DNA of 38,045 bases from Thermococcus profundus. GTDB lineage: Archaea; Methanobacteriota_B; Thermococci; Thermococcales; Thermococcaceae. This document shows positions 7,808 to 18,000 of this stretch, piece by piece; the stretch's first letter is position 1, and every line of letters begins with the position of its first letter. The notes beneath the pieces are model-generated. The model was not told where the DNA came from and did not search any database. It saw only the letters and a program-made list of their open reading frames with translations. The position numbers and the translations under genes are program-made. Location of the stretch: contig NZ_CP014863.1 of the NCBI RefSeq assembly GCF_002214585.1, forward strand, positions 1 to 38,045. Reading direction: 5' to 3'.

Positions 7808-10800
7808 TGGCTTCACGACCAGTACGAGGAGTACGGAGGCAACTTTTACAGGGACTACCTCAGGGTGCTCTTCCTCTACGCCATGAACAAGCCGAGGAGA
7901 GGATACGCACGCAAAGACAGCGAGGAGATAAAGAGCGTTCCATCTCCCGTTGTTAGAGACATATTCCTCTACGGGGTTCCCTACTTCAACGGTGGCCTCT
8001 TCAGCCCGGTTGAGATTGCAGGGGTTAACCTCGACGAGATAATCACCGAGATAGATGATAAACTGTTGTCGGAGATAGTCCTCGGCTTCTTCGAAGCATA
8101 CAACTTCACCGTCACGGAGGAGACTCCCTACGAAGTTGAGGTGGCCGTTGACCCAGCAATGCTCGGCAAGATTTACGAGTCCCTCATAGCGGCTGAAGAG
8201 CAGGCCGGGAGTGAAGAGGAAAGGAGAGCATCGGGAATATTCTACACACCAAGGAGCGAAGTGGACTTTATGTGCAGGATGGCGGTCTATGAGTACCTCG
8301 AAAGGAACACCAAGCTCGACAAAGAAATTTTGAGGAAGTTCATCTTCACGCCATCCTACGATTGGGATCCAAATTCACTCACTTGGGGCGAGATTGAAGA
8401 GATTGAAAAGGCCCTCAAAGATGTTAAAATCGTTGACCCCGCCGCGGGAAGTGGTGCCTTTCTCGTTGGTATGTATCACCTTCTCATAGAGCTCTACGAA
8501 AAGCTCACAGAGGACTCCAAGATCACCTACAAGAAGAAGCTTGAGATAATCCGCGACAACATCTACGGCGTTGACATCAAGGACTGGGCGATAAGGGTAG
8601 CCAAGCTCAGGCTCTGGCTGGCCCTCATTGAAGGGGAGGGCAAAATACCCAATGAGCCGATCCTTCCAAACCTCGAAACCAAGCTGGCCGTTGGCGACTC
8701 CCTCGCCCCACCGCACTTTGTCCTTAAAATCGGCGGAAGGAAAAAGGTCATCGAGATTCCCTTAGCCAAGTTCAGGGAGAGCCTCAAACTCCTCTGGGCA
8801 AGAACGGGCGCAAGTGAGGCGATAGTAAGCTACAAAGAGCTCGTGAGGAAGTACTTTATGGGTGAAAAGATCAACGGAAAGCCCGTTACTCTGAAGGACA
8901 TCCAGGACGCAAAATGGGGCGCCCTCCAAGAGTTCCTTGAGAGTGCCCTTAACGAGGAGATGAAGGCAAAGGAGAAGAAGGAGATCAGACTACTCCTTGA
9001 GGCGGTGTCAAAGCAGGACTACTCGACCTTGGAAAAGCCGCCTTTCATCTGGGAGCTTGACTTCCCGGACGTGATGCTTGAAAAGAAGGGCTTCGACATC
9101 GTGATAGCCAATCCACCCTACGTGAGGCAGGAGAAGATCTACCCAGAGTACTACGATTTGGCCGAGTTTCAGATGCTTCCAAAGAAAGAGCAGGAGAAGC
9201 TTAAGAAGGACTACAAGAACAAGATAAAGGCCCACATGGAGACCATTCTAAGGGAGAAGTTTAAGTGGGAGACTACCCTGCCGGGAAGGAGCGACCTCTA
9301 TGCTTATTTCTTCATCCAGGCCGTAAACCTGCTGAACCCCAATGGCTCGCTCGTCTTCATTACCTCAAACTCCTGGCTGGACGTGGACTTCGGAAAGGCC
9401 CTTCAGGAGTTCTTCATAAGGGCGACCTACCTCAAGGCTGTGATAGACTACACGAAGAGGAGCTTCGAGCAGGCGGACGTTAACACGGTGATAACCGTCC
9501 TCACGAGGAAGCCGGCCAAGCTCTTCAACCTGCTCGATGAGAAGTCCTTCACCAACTTCGTCCTCCTCAAGAGGGACTTTGACTGGGTAGGCGAGAAACT
9601 CGTCGAGAAGATACTGAAACCGTACTTCGAGGAGAAGGGCGTCGAGATCTTTGGAGGAATCGTCCACAGCTACGAGGACGACGAGGTGAGGGTTAGAACC
9701 GTTAGAGAGATAGAGCTTGCCAAAATGGGCGGCTTCAAGGTCAGGGAGTTCCTCAAGGGGACTTACACCCTTCAGGGTGAGTACAGTGGAATGAAGTGGG
9801 GCGGAATACTCATAAGGGCGCCGAAGATATTCTACGTTATCCTCGACAAGGGGAAGGGCAAGCTCGTGAGGCTTGGGGAGATTGCCGAGGTCAGGAGAGG
9901 GTTCACAACGGGAGCGAACGAGTTCTTCTACCTTGAGCCGATAAAGAATCCAAAGGAGTGGCCGATCTGTCCGGTTTGTGGAAGGGTTCACGAGCCGGGA
10001 GAGGGCTTAGTTGCAGTGAGGAACAAGGCGGGATGGGAGGGCTACATTGAAGAGGAGTTTCTGAGACCGGTCGTGAAGAGCCCGCAGGAGATAAAGACCT
10101 ATGTAATTAGGCCAGAGGACCTGAAGCTTCGTGTGTTCCTCTGTAATCTCTCGAAAGAAGCGCTAAAGAGAGCTGGCAAGGTTCATGCGTTGGAGTACAT
10201 CGAGTGGGGAGAGAGTCGGGGATATCAGAATAGACCAACAACTAGATCACGCACCCTCTGGTGGGATTTAGGTGTTAGGGAGCCGTCCCATATTTTAATT
10301 CCAGAAAGGTACTGGAACACATACAAGATAGCTCTGAATACTGCTCAAGCGCTTGAAAACAAGAACCTTTATGGGGTGCGTTTGGATGAGTCCAACATAG
10401 ATACAACTATGGGATATTTAGCTTCTACAATTTTGCCACTGTTCCTTGAACTGTATGGGAGAAGCAATTTAGGAGAAGGCGTTCTTGACATTGATGTGTA
10501 CATGAGCCAAGAGATATTAGTACTCCACATAGACGACGTAGATAGGGCAGAAAAATTACATTGGCTCCTAATGAAGTTAGCCAACCGCCCGATCAAGTCC
10601 ATCTTCGAGGAGCTCGGCCTTCCGAAACCAAACAGAGACTTCAGCAACGTCAAGCCTGAGGACGTCTCCATTGGCAGGGTTCTTCCAGACAGGCGCGAGC
10701 TTGACAGGGTGATCTTTGAGGCGCTCGGATTGACCGAGGAGGAGCAGCTTGAGGTTTACAGGGCGGTTGTCGAACTCGTGAAGGCAAGGCTGGTGAAGGC

Positions 10801-10831
10801 GAGGACGTTTTCAAAGAAGGGGAAGAGGTGA
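7802..10831 (+). CDS. Catalytic and target-recognition part of an Eco57I-like adenine-N6 methyltransferase
   Basis: About 1009 codons remain in the correct orientation, beginning SKWLHDQYEEYGGNFYRDYL. Visible motifs: GIFYTPR (about 8240), SAM-binding DPAAGSGAFL (8435-8464), NIYGVDIKDWAIRVAKLRLWLAL, catalytic NPPY (9110-9121), and GRSDLYAYFFIQ. The C-terminal half should hold the target recognition domain, including a possible CPVCG knuckle (about 9970). The motifs predict N6-adenine methylation; any nuclease activity would lie in the N-terminus or in partner proteins. A caller would start at GTG 7865 or ATG 7883, but I see no convincing start; this is the tail of a 1311-residue protein broken by the inversion. 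Bases about 10120-10580 are distinctly AT-richer than their flanks. The stop is 6 bases before the next gene. Confidence 0.88.
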   Translation, partial: SKWLHDQYEEYGGNFYRDYLRVLFLYAMNKPRRGYARKDSEEIKSVPSPVVRDIFLYGVPYFNGGLFSPVEIAGVNLDEIITEIDDKLLSEIVLGFFEAYNFTVTEETPYEVEVAVDPAMLGKIYESLIAAEEQAGSEEERRASGIFYTPRSEVDFMCRMAVYEYLERNTKLDKEILRKFIFTPSYDWDPNSLTWGEIEEIEKALKDVKIVDPAAGSGAFLVGMYHLLIELYEKLTEDSKITYKKKLEIIRDNIYGVDIKDWAIRVAKLRLWLALIEGEGKIPNEPILPNLETKLAVGDSLAPPHFVLKIGGRKKVIEIPLAKFRESLKLLWARTGASEAIVSYKELVRKYFMGEKINGKPVTLKDIQDAKWGALQEFLESALNEEMKAKEKKEIRLLLEAVSKQDYSTLEKPPFIWELDFPDVMLEKKGFDIVIANPPYVRQEKIYPEYYDLAEFQMLPKKEQEKLKKDYKNKIKAHMETILREKFKWETTLPGRSDLYAYFFIQAVNLLNPNGSLVFITSNSWLDVDFGKALQEFFIRATYLKAVIDYTKRSFEQADVNTVITVLTRKPAKLFNLLDEKSFTNFVLLKRDFDWVGEKLVEKILKPYFEEKGVEIFGGIVHSYEDDEVRVRTVREIELAKMGGFKVREFLKGTYTLQGEYSGMKWGGILIRAPKIFYVILDKGKGKLVRLGEIAEVRRGFTTGANEFFYLEPIKNPKEWPICPVCGRVHEPGEGLVAVRNKAGWEGYIEEEFLRPVVKSPQEIKTYVIRPEDLKLRVFLCNLSKEALKRAGKVHALEYIEWGESRGYQNRPTTRSRTLWWDLGVREPSHILIPERYWNTYKIALNTAQALENKNLYGVRLDESNIDTTMGYLASTILPLFLELYGRSNLGEGVLDIDVYMSQEILVLHIDDVDRAEKLHWLLMKLANRPIKSIFEELGLPKPNRDFSNVKPEDVSIGRVLPDRRELDRVIFEALGLTEEEQLEVYRAVVELVKARLVKARTFSKKGKR

Positions 10832-10837
10832 GTCTTT

Positions 10838-12643
10838 ATGGACTCACCAGTTTATCTTCTTTACATCCCCCTAAAATCTGAGATCGAAATTGAGACAGTG
10901 ACAGAGGATGATATCCAGAGAGAAGAACTTACAGGGGAGGAGGCAGAAGAATTCCTTGAGTTCTTAGAGAAAGAAATATTCCCCCTAGCCCGTAAAAATT
11001 ATGAGGAGGGCGATTTCACTAAGAGAAGTTTAATCCTCAGGGTCAGAAATGTGCTCAAAAATAATGATCCTACCCAGCTTGAAACACTCCTCTTGGATTT
11101 TCTCGAAAATGGAACCGCCACATCAATGAGGGCTGAAGGAAAATACGTTATTGCAGTTCTCTACGAAAATAAACTCTATTTAATTCACAGCAAGATTAAG
11201 GAACGTAGTGTGGGCAGGGAAGAAGAAACACATAGCTTTAAGGTTTACGAACGCTTCCTTGACAAGGATAATCTCTATCGTTTTATTGTATTTATCCTTG
11301 AGGACAATACCCTCAAAGCAAGGATGTATCTTAAGCATGACTCTAACAAAACATTCCTTGAATGGCTCGGAATTCCTCCAAAGAGAAGACCCCTTCCAGA
11401 GAACCTCACAGTAAAGTTCGTAGGCACTTTTGGGAACTACAGACTCTCAATTGAATTGGATATCGATACTGTGCTTAAGCTGGAGGAGAGAATGGAGGGC
11501 GGGAGAGCCATCACTGAGGATATCTGCATTGACCTAAATCGGGGAAAGTTAAAGGTCGGCGAATTAAGCTTGAACATTGACTATGGGATATTCCCAGCCT
11601 TTAAAAAGAAGGTCCCCAGAGATAAACTTGGAGAGCTATTTTACTATGCCAAACAACTTCGCTCTGATTGGGACTATCAGATTGCATATCTTGAAGAACT
11701 CCCCAATAAACTTAGGGAAATGATCAAACAGCCAGATTTGCAATCAGTACTTTCTTCTATCCAAGGCAATCCACCATACGAAGAGAGGATTGATGGTTTG
11801 TACAATAAAGAGACTGGAAAGCTAGTTTTACCTAAAGATGGCGGTGACATTGTTTTGGTTTACTTTAGCAAAAATCATGAGAAGTTTATTGAGCTATCAC
11901 CTGATTTTCTTAATATCCTTGCAGAGAGGATACTGGAGAACAGCACACTAAAGATGATGGTTTTAAATCGGGACATAAATCCAGACAAGCCTATTAAAAT
12001 TGATAATGTGTACCTGTACAACAGACTTCCGCCCGAATTCGAGGAACTCTTTAAGGAACTTCCAAAAGCGGATGGAGATGAAAATGAATGGAAAGAGTTG
12101 TCTCCAACATATCGCACATTGCTGAAGTTATCAATCCTGAACTTTATTGGAAGTTTCAGCGAGCAGTATTATGTTTTTCAGAAGGTTCTAGAGTACATTC
12201 AAAAAACAAAACAGATAGCTGATGTGGACATGATTCCGGAAATAGAGGACGTCATGGAATTCAAAGGACGTGATGTTCTCTACAATGAAAAAGGCAAACC
12301 CAAAGATTCTGAGGAGATTGTGGACTATCTGTTTAGTGATATTCTTAAGAAAATCTCTGGAACAAATTTCAAGTTCTATGCTATTGGGATTAACAAAAAT
12401 ACACGGAAAATAGAGCCAATAGAGGAAGGATACTTTTGGGATGATATCATAAGAGATGGAATCTACGAACCACTTCATGAGAAACTTAAGTCCAACGGGC
12501 TTTCAATATCCAAACCAGTGAAGCTTCCAGTCCGTGGTGGTTTTATTCTACTATTCTCGGTGAGAGTTGAAAACCCCAGTTTACTTCAACAACAGATCTC
12601 CTCTGGGCTTAAAGCGTTGGAAGGCATGGCTGAGGGGAGGTGA
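10838..12643 (+). CDS. Hypothetical protein of the methyltransferase operon, 601 residues
   Basis: I cannot assign a family. It starts at the ATG at 10838 behind GAGGTGAG, 6 bases after the methyltransferase stop, and its end runs into the ribosome binding site of the next gene, so it is part of the same operon. It is soluble, charged and mixed alpha/beta. A stretch near residues 95-120 (KYVIAVLYENKLYLIHSKIK) and a long acidic N-terminus are its plainest features. No Walker, PD-(D/E)XK or HNH motif stands out. It is clearly AT-richer than the conserved part of the methyltransferase, suggesting a different recent history. By position it is likely a dedicated partner of the methyltransferase, such as an effector, specificity or accessory subunit (inference). 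Confidence 0.75.
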   Translation: MDSPVYLLYIPLKSEIEIETVTEDDIQREELTGEEAEEFLEFLEKEIFPLARKNYEEGDFTKRSLILRVRNVLKNNDPTQLETLLLDFLENGTATSMRAEGKYVIAVLYENKLYLIHSKIKERSVGREEETHSFKVYERFLDKDNLYRFIVFILEDNTLKARMYLKHDSNKTFLEWLGIPPKRRPLPENLTVKFVGTFGNYRLSIELDIDTVLKLEERMEGGRAITEDICIDLNRGKLKVGELSLNIDYGIFPAFKKKVPRDKLGELFYYAKQLRSDWDYQIAYLEELPNKLREMIKQPDLQSVLSSIQGNPPYEERIDGLYNKETGKLVLPKDGGDIVLVYFSKNHEKFIELSPDFLNILAERILENSTLKMMVLNRDINPDKPIKIDNVYLYNRLPPEFEELFKELPKADGDENEWKELSPTYRTLLKLSILNFIGSFSEQYYVFQKVLEYIQKTKQIADVDMIPEIEDVMEFKGRDVLYNEKGKPKDSEEIVDYLFSDILKKISGTNFKFYAIGINKNTRKIEPIEEGYFWDDIIRDGIYEPLHEKLKSNGLSISKPVKLPVRGGFILLFSVRVENPSLLQQQISSGLKALEGMAEGR

Positions 12644-12648
12644 TTTAG

Positions 12649-13317
12649 ATTCCGGCGGATGTCTCATTTGATTTTAAAACCCTTTTAGGCCTAATCGGTG
12701 AAGGCATTACAATAATCAGACTGCTACAAGAGGCAATTGCCAAAAAGGAACTCAAAAGCACACTTTGGCGACTCATTGAAGAGGATATTGGACAAACCAA
12801 AAGGGCAATTGATAAACTTTCTGACGCCATAATCTTAGCATTTGGTGCAAACCTCTTCTACTCATTTATTTTTGATCCCCTTGATCCAGAGAAAAAGGCC
12901 AAACAACTAATTGATGATATCCTTAAAAACTATCAAGAAGTTCTTAAGGGCCTTAGTTCGCTTTCTAAAACCATACTCACATACCAAGATGAGTTTAAGG
13001 AGTTCTTTTCACCTACGGAGTGGGTTTACATTAAAGGGGTTCTAAGTGCCGTTAAAGAGGAGAAAATAGACGTTGAACTTCTCTCAAAGCAGATCAAAGT
13101 ATGGCCAATGTTTAAGCAGACGAAGAATCAACTGCGCTTTCAGGAGAAGTTTTCGGAGTATCTCAATGAATTCAACAAGCAGACAGGGTTTGACGAATTA
13201 AACCAGCGTCTTGGATTAAACGATCCCGAATACCAAGAATTTGTTGCCAAATTTTTGGAGAAATGTTTCAAAGAATTTTTTGTTGAAGCTAAGAAGTTTA
13301 AATCAAGACAAAAATGA
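12649..13317 (+). CDS. Helical protein, 222 residues, apparently starting at ATT
   Basis: The frame is open from 12649 to the TGA at 13315-13317, but the first ATG in it is far inside at 13108. A strong Shine-Dalgarno GGAGGTGAT (12636-12644) ends 4 bases before ATT at 12649, exactly where a start belongs; no ATG, GTG or TTG is suitably placed. The product begins IPADVSFDFKTLLGLIGEG and is almost wholly helical and charged, with patches that may form coiled coil. The family is unknown. It lies 5 bases after the 601-residue gene, whose stop overlaps the ribosome binding site, so it is cotranscribed and presumably a partner in the same system. An ATG-to-ATT mutation reducing expression is the alternative to a true ATT start. 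Confidence 0.72.
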   Translation: MPADVSFDFKTLLGLIGEGITIIRLLQEAIAKKELKSTLWRLIEEDIGQTKRAIDKLSDAIILAFGANLFYSFIFDPLDPEKKAKQLIDDILKNYQEVLKGLSSLSKTILTYQDEFKEFFSPTEWVYIKGVLSAVKEEKIDVELLSKQIKVWPMFKQTKNQLRFQEKFSEYLNEFNKQTGFDELNQRLGLNDPEYQEFVAKFLEKCFKEFFVEAKKFKSRQK

Positions 13318-13361
13318 TCCGGAGAAGTGGAAAAATTTAGCTTCTTCTCAAGTTTAACTTA

Positions 13362-13395
13362 ACTAACAACCACTAACTTTTTATGGGTTGTTAGT
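13362..13395. promoter_or_regulatory. Operator: perfect 10-bp inverted repeat over the AbiE promoter
   Basis: ACTAACAACC (13362-13371) and GGTTGTTAGT (13386-13395) are exact reverse complements separated by 14 bases. The spacer contains the TATA-like ACTTTTTATG of the AbiEi gene. AbiEi antitoxins are known to repress their own operon by binding inverted repeats at the promoter, so this is very likely the autoregulatory operator. Confidence 0.75.
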
Positions 13396-13399
13396 CAAA

Positions 13400-14032
13400 A
13401 TGAAGATCATGAAGCCGATCATTCAGCTGCTCCTTTCGGATTACGGTGGACAGGTAATAACCCGCGAAGAACTGGAGAAGCTCGCCACTTACTTCAGCGA
13501 GGACGTTGACTATCTCGTGAACTACCTTATCCAGTACGGCTACGTTATTAGAATTCTCCGGGGTTTGTACTACGTGAAAACTCCGCTGGAATTCTCATCG
13601 GGGGGTTCCCCACCAGTCTACAAACTCCTCTCTCTCGGAATGAGCAGGATAACGGAGAACTGGTATTTCGGTCTGTTTACGGCCCTGGTACTCAACGGCC
13701 TCACCCACGAGACATTCACAACCGTTTTCGTTATCAACGACAGAATAGCCAGGCCAAAAGTCATAAACGTGAACGGAACACCCGTGAGAATAATCAGGAG
13801 CAGGCGGAATATCTTCGATTTCGGAATAATCGTAAGGGACTCGTTGAAGCTCTCCGACATTGAAAAGACCCTTCTTGATTTCCTCTACTTTTCCAGTTAT
13901 GGTACTGTTTCCAGGGAACTTGCCCTGAGAATCTGGAGGGAATACTCGGGGTATGCTGATAGAGAAAAGCTCAAACGATATTCCGAGAGGTATCCAATGT
14001 CAGTGAGGAAGGTGATCCGGGATGGAAGGTAA
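13400..14032 (+). CDS. abiEi: AbiEi-like antitoxin / transcriptional regulator
   Basis: A 210-residue protein. The N-terminal winged helix (about 1-60) ends in IRILRGLYYVKTP, the typical wing of AbiEi antitoxins. The rest fits the AbiEi C-terminal domain (FDFGIIVRDSLKLSDIEKTLLDFLYF). The ATG at 13400 (or 13409) lies 20-30 bases downstream of the TATA box, with no ribosome binding site, so a leaderless message is likely; a TTG at 13388 is improbable. It overlaps the toxin gene by 11 bases. AbiEi is the antitoxin of type IV systems and represses the operon; the inverted repeat over its promoter fits. The pair sits within the methyltransferase/helicase island, an unusual nesting. Confidence 0.82.
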   Translation: MKIMKPIIQLLLSDYGGQVITREELEKLATYFSEDVDYLVNYLIQYGYVIRILRGLYYVKTPLEFSSGGSPPVYKLLSLGMSRITENWYFGLFTALVLNGLTHETFTTVFVINDRIARPKVINVNGTPVRIIRSRRNIFDFGIIVRDSLKLSDIEKTLLDFLYFSSYGTVSRELALRIWREYSGYADREKLKRYSERYPMSVRKVIRDGR

Positions 14033-15038
14033 TTCACTCCTGATGGAAATCCGCAGGAACGAAAGGAGAGGTTTTGCAAGGTTCGTTTCCAGAAAAACAG
14101 GAATAAAATCCATTGATCTCGTCGAATGGGACTACATAATCCATACGATTTTGAAAGAACTTGAGAGGGATCCGCAGTTTAAGGAAAACTACATTTTCAA
14201 AGGTGGCACATGCCTTGTGAAGTGTCACCTCGGTTATTACCGCTTCAGCAGAGATCTGGATTTCGCATACCGGGATAGCGACAGGCTTAGAGAACTGAGC
14301 AGGAGTCAACTCAGGCAGTTCCTGAACGAGGAAACGGGAAGAATAGCAGAAATCCTGAAGTGCGTCGCGGAGGACTTAGGCCTTGAGTTTCAGTACTCGG
14401 GGCATAATGACTTCAATAACCATAGGTATTTTAGCTTCAGGATTGGTCCGGGCTGGTTCAGGGAGATAGTGTTGTACTCCCCACTCGGTGAGAAGATAAA
14501 AATAGAAGTAAACTACGCGGAAAAACTCGCGTTTAAGCCTAAAACATTGAAAGCGAACACATTATTATCCTGGAAGGGGATTACGCTCACTTCAAAGGAA
14601 TATGAAAAGTACATAGAATTCCTTGGCAACTATTATCCTCTTCGCATTCTTGCATACTCTGACAGGGAAATCCTCGTGGAGAAAGTCAGGGCACTCTTAA
14701 CCAGACGGGAGTTTAAGCTCAGGGACCTCTATGATTTGTACAAACTCAATCAACGTGGGCTTGAGATTTCAAAATACAAGAATAAAATAGTCGACAAGAT
14801 AAGAAACTACTTGGCCTTGAGTTCGTTAGCAAGGGAACATCTGGAAGTTGCTCTGAATTCAATTGAAGAAGGCACTTTCCTCACAGATATTGGCGCCGAG
14901 ATAGAGAGGGATAGTGGCCTGATTGTGGAACCTTTCAGCAAAGAAGAATTTTTGAAGTTTGTTGATGAGTTAAGAGAAGAATTAATGGAAATCTCAGGAG
15001 ATTTAAAACCTCTAAATGAGGTGAAAAACAATGGCTGA
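14022..15038 (+). CDS. abiEii: AbiEii-like nucleotidyltransferase toxin
   Basis: A 338-residue DNA polymerase beta-like nucleotidyltransferase. Active-site motifs are intact: FKGGTCL (59-65), RFSRDLDF (74-81), IKIEVNYAEKL (about 163) and LRDLYDLYKL (about 232). This is the AbiEii arrangement; such toxins transfer nucleotides to RNA (tRNA for studied members) or other targets and are restrained by AbiEi. The ATG at 14022 follows GGTGATC and overlaps the antitoxin gene. The end overlaps the start of the PLD-helicase gene by 8 bases, so toxin and helicase are translationally coupled. The intact motifs suggest an active toxin. Confidence 0.88.
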   Translation: MEGNSLLMEIRRNERRGFARFVSRKTGIKSIDLVEWDYIIHTILKELERDPQFKENYIFKGGTCLVKCHLGYYRFSRDLDFAYRDSDRLRELSRSQLRQFLNEETGRIAEILKCVAEDLGLEFQYSGHNDFNNHRYFSFRIGPGWFREIVLYSPLGEKIKIEVNYAEKLAFKPKTLKANTLLSWKGITLTSKEYEKYIEFLGNYYPLRILAYSDREILVEKVRALLTRREFKLRDLYDLYKLNQRGLEISKYKNKIVDKIRNYLALSSLAREHLEVALNSIEEGTFLTDIGAEIERDSGLIVEPFSKEEFLKFVDELREELMEISGDLKPLNEVKNNG

Positions 15039-18000
15039 GTCAGCCATACAACTTCTTGACAGGCACGGCCTTGTTGACAACCAAAGGGTTAGACTAATAG
15101 ACGTCCTCAGGGAGGTTCTGACTTCTGGATACTACAACCAGATAGACGTTGCGGTTGGCTTTCTTTTCATAAGTGGGATGAGGGAAATTCAGGATGAACT
15201 TGAGACTTTCTTCTCCAAAGGAGGCAGGATGAGAATAGTGATAGGCAACCAGACGAACAGGGAAACCTTCGAGCAACTTAGTATGGTTTATCATTCACTC
15301 GAAGCTCTTCAGAAGATAAAGCGCCGTGAAAAAAGCATTGAAACCAACCTCGACCAACAGAGCGAAGACATCGAAAAAAACGCCAATTTCATGGAACAGA
15401 GCGAAGAAAATGAGCTATTCTTAAGAAGGCTCATGGAGTGGATCCAGAGCGGGAAACTTGAGATCAAAATCTACGTCAAGGAGTTCATGCATGCAAAAGC
15501 TTACCTGTTTTATCCCTCAGAAACTTCCATGATGCGGATAGGCCTCGTTGGGTCAAGCAATTTCACATTAGCTGGACTCTCTGGCAATACTGAACTGAAC
15601 GCCATCGTTCAGTCTACTCATTTCGAGAGCCTGAAGGAATGGTACGAGGGAATATGGAAAGAAGCATTACCATTCAACCCCAAATTGCTTGAGATAATAG
15701 GGAGAAGTTGGGCAGGCCAAGTACCCGGCAATCTCCCCTCACCCTGGGAAGTCTTTATCAGGGGACTGTACGAGCTCTACAAGGAGATACTGGAGAGGGA
15801 TACAGGATTCCTGTTGAGAAGGCTTGAAGACAAACTCTATGACTTCCAGAAAGATGCGGTTGTGAGAGCAATATCCATCGTTAATAAGTACGGGGGAGTC
15901 TTAATAAGCGATGTAGTTGGTCTTGGCAAGAGCTACATTGGACTGGCACTCCTGGAGCATTTCTCACTCTTAGATCTTCTCCAGGGTCGTCCGAAGGAAG
16001 TTGCGGTAATAGCCCCACCTGGCCTTATTCGCTACTGGGAAAGCCTATTAAGAGAGAATAACATTCCTGGAAAAGTGTTTTCATCCGGCCTGCTCCCTCG
16101 CAGAGAGTTATCCCCAGAGAAGTATCAGGAAATGGAAGAGTACATAAAACGCGTAGGAACCGTGCTGGTTGATGAAGCCCACCACTATTCAAATCCACAC
16201 ACGAAATCGTACAAAAACCTCCAGGAACTTGTGGCTGGCAAAAGGCTCATTCTCTTAACTGCGACACCGTACAGAAAGATGTACAGGGACATAATCAACC
16301 AGATTCGTCTTTTCCTTCCAGAGAGGAGACATCCATTCCCAATAACGCCGCAGACTTGGGACGAGTTAACGAAGGCCATAGAGAGAGGTGAAATTGATCC
16401 GTCATACGTACTGAGAGAAGTTCTAATACGAAGAACTAGGTATGATATTCTCAAGCTCTACGGGGGCGAAGGCAACTGCATCAAGATAAAGAAGAACAAA
16501 AAACTTTGTTTCCCACGGAGAGAGCTGTCAGTGCTCACATACACAATATCGGAGGTCTACCCAGAGGACATTTACGAGCTACTTCTGAATGGAATTTCTT
16601 CCATGAATTACGCTAGGTTCGACCTCTACAACTACGTACTTCCCCAGTTTAGGGAGGCTGAACCCTACAAGAACCTATCCTCGGCTGGCAAACCCCTCAA
16701 GGGCCTAATGAGAATCCTCTACCTAAAACGCCTTGAAAGTTCTTGGTATGCCATGTATCAGACTCTACGGAGGGACTTAATAAAGACTAAAAACTTCATT
16801 AAATTTGTCCAGAATGGCCTCATCCCAGCGGGAGATGAGTTTGACGACATTCTTCTTGGAAAGATCAATAGTAATGAAGAGGGACTCCTCAGCGATGAGG
16901 AGGTTGCAGAGTTCATCGAAAAGTACAAGCTCAAAAACAAAGTAACTTACAAGGCTGGTGCTTTCAGGGTTGGAAAGCTCCTTGAGGATTTAGAGCATGA
17001 TATCAAAATCCTTGAGTCAATGGAAAAACCGTTGAAAAAACTCAAGGAGGACCTTGAGAACCATCCAGAGAAAGATCCAAAGCTTAGGAGGCTAGCAGAG
17101 GAAATCATAAAACTGAGGAAAGAAGGCAAGAAGGTTCTCGTCTTCAGTGAATTCGAAGAGACCGTTCAGTGGATCCACAAGGGCCTCAAGGAAATTCTTC
17201 CTAAGGATATTTCTCAAAAAATGGATTACGTGAGCTCAAACACCAAGGGAATAGCCGACAAAATCAAGCGTTTCGCTCCAAAATCGAATGGAAATCTAGA
17301 TATTGATGAGTCACAGGAGCTTCATATTTTAATAGCGACTGATGTCCTCAGCGAAGGTCTTAACCTCCAGGATGCGAATGTTGTCGTAAATTATGATCTA
17401 CATTGGACCCCCATCAAGCTAATCCAGAGAATAGGTAGAGTTGACAGAATTGGAACGGAGCATGATGAGATTCTAGTTTACAACTTCTTCCCCGAGAAAA
17501 AGCTTGAGGAAAATCTAGGACTCCTGCAAAAGGTAGAGAGAAGGGTCCAGGAGTTCAGCAGAGCACTTGGAACAGATGGAAAGATCCTTCAAGAAGAAGA
17601 GGAGTGGAATCCATCGGCGATAAGAGCCATCTATGGGACAGATGAGATGGAAAAAATAGAAGAGGAGTTCAGCAGTTCCTTGCTCTCAGTCACTACTTTT
17701 GCCGAAAAGCTGTTGCGGGATTACAAAGAAGCCAACGAGGAAAGGTTCAAAGAGATAATAAAGAGGTACTCAATGAGAAGCATTGTAAAACTCCCCAAGG
17801 GAAAAGAATCAGTAGCCTTCTTTGTCTGCACTAACGGAGTGATTTCCCAATACTTTGTTTACCGCCTCATAAATGGAGAGTGGAAGCCCCAAAACGTTCC
17901 AATTGAGCAACTGTTAAAGGATACTGGATTGAAGGAGAACACTCGACCATACAACAGCAGGGAGGCTATGAAGACTTATCGTCTCGTGGCTAATAGGGCA

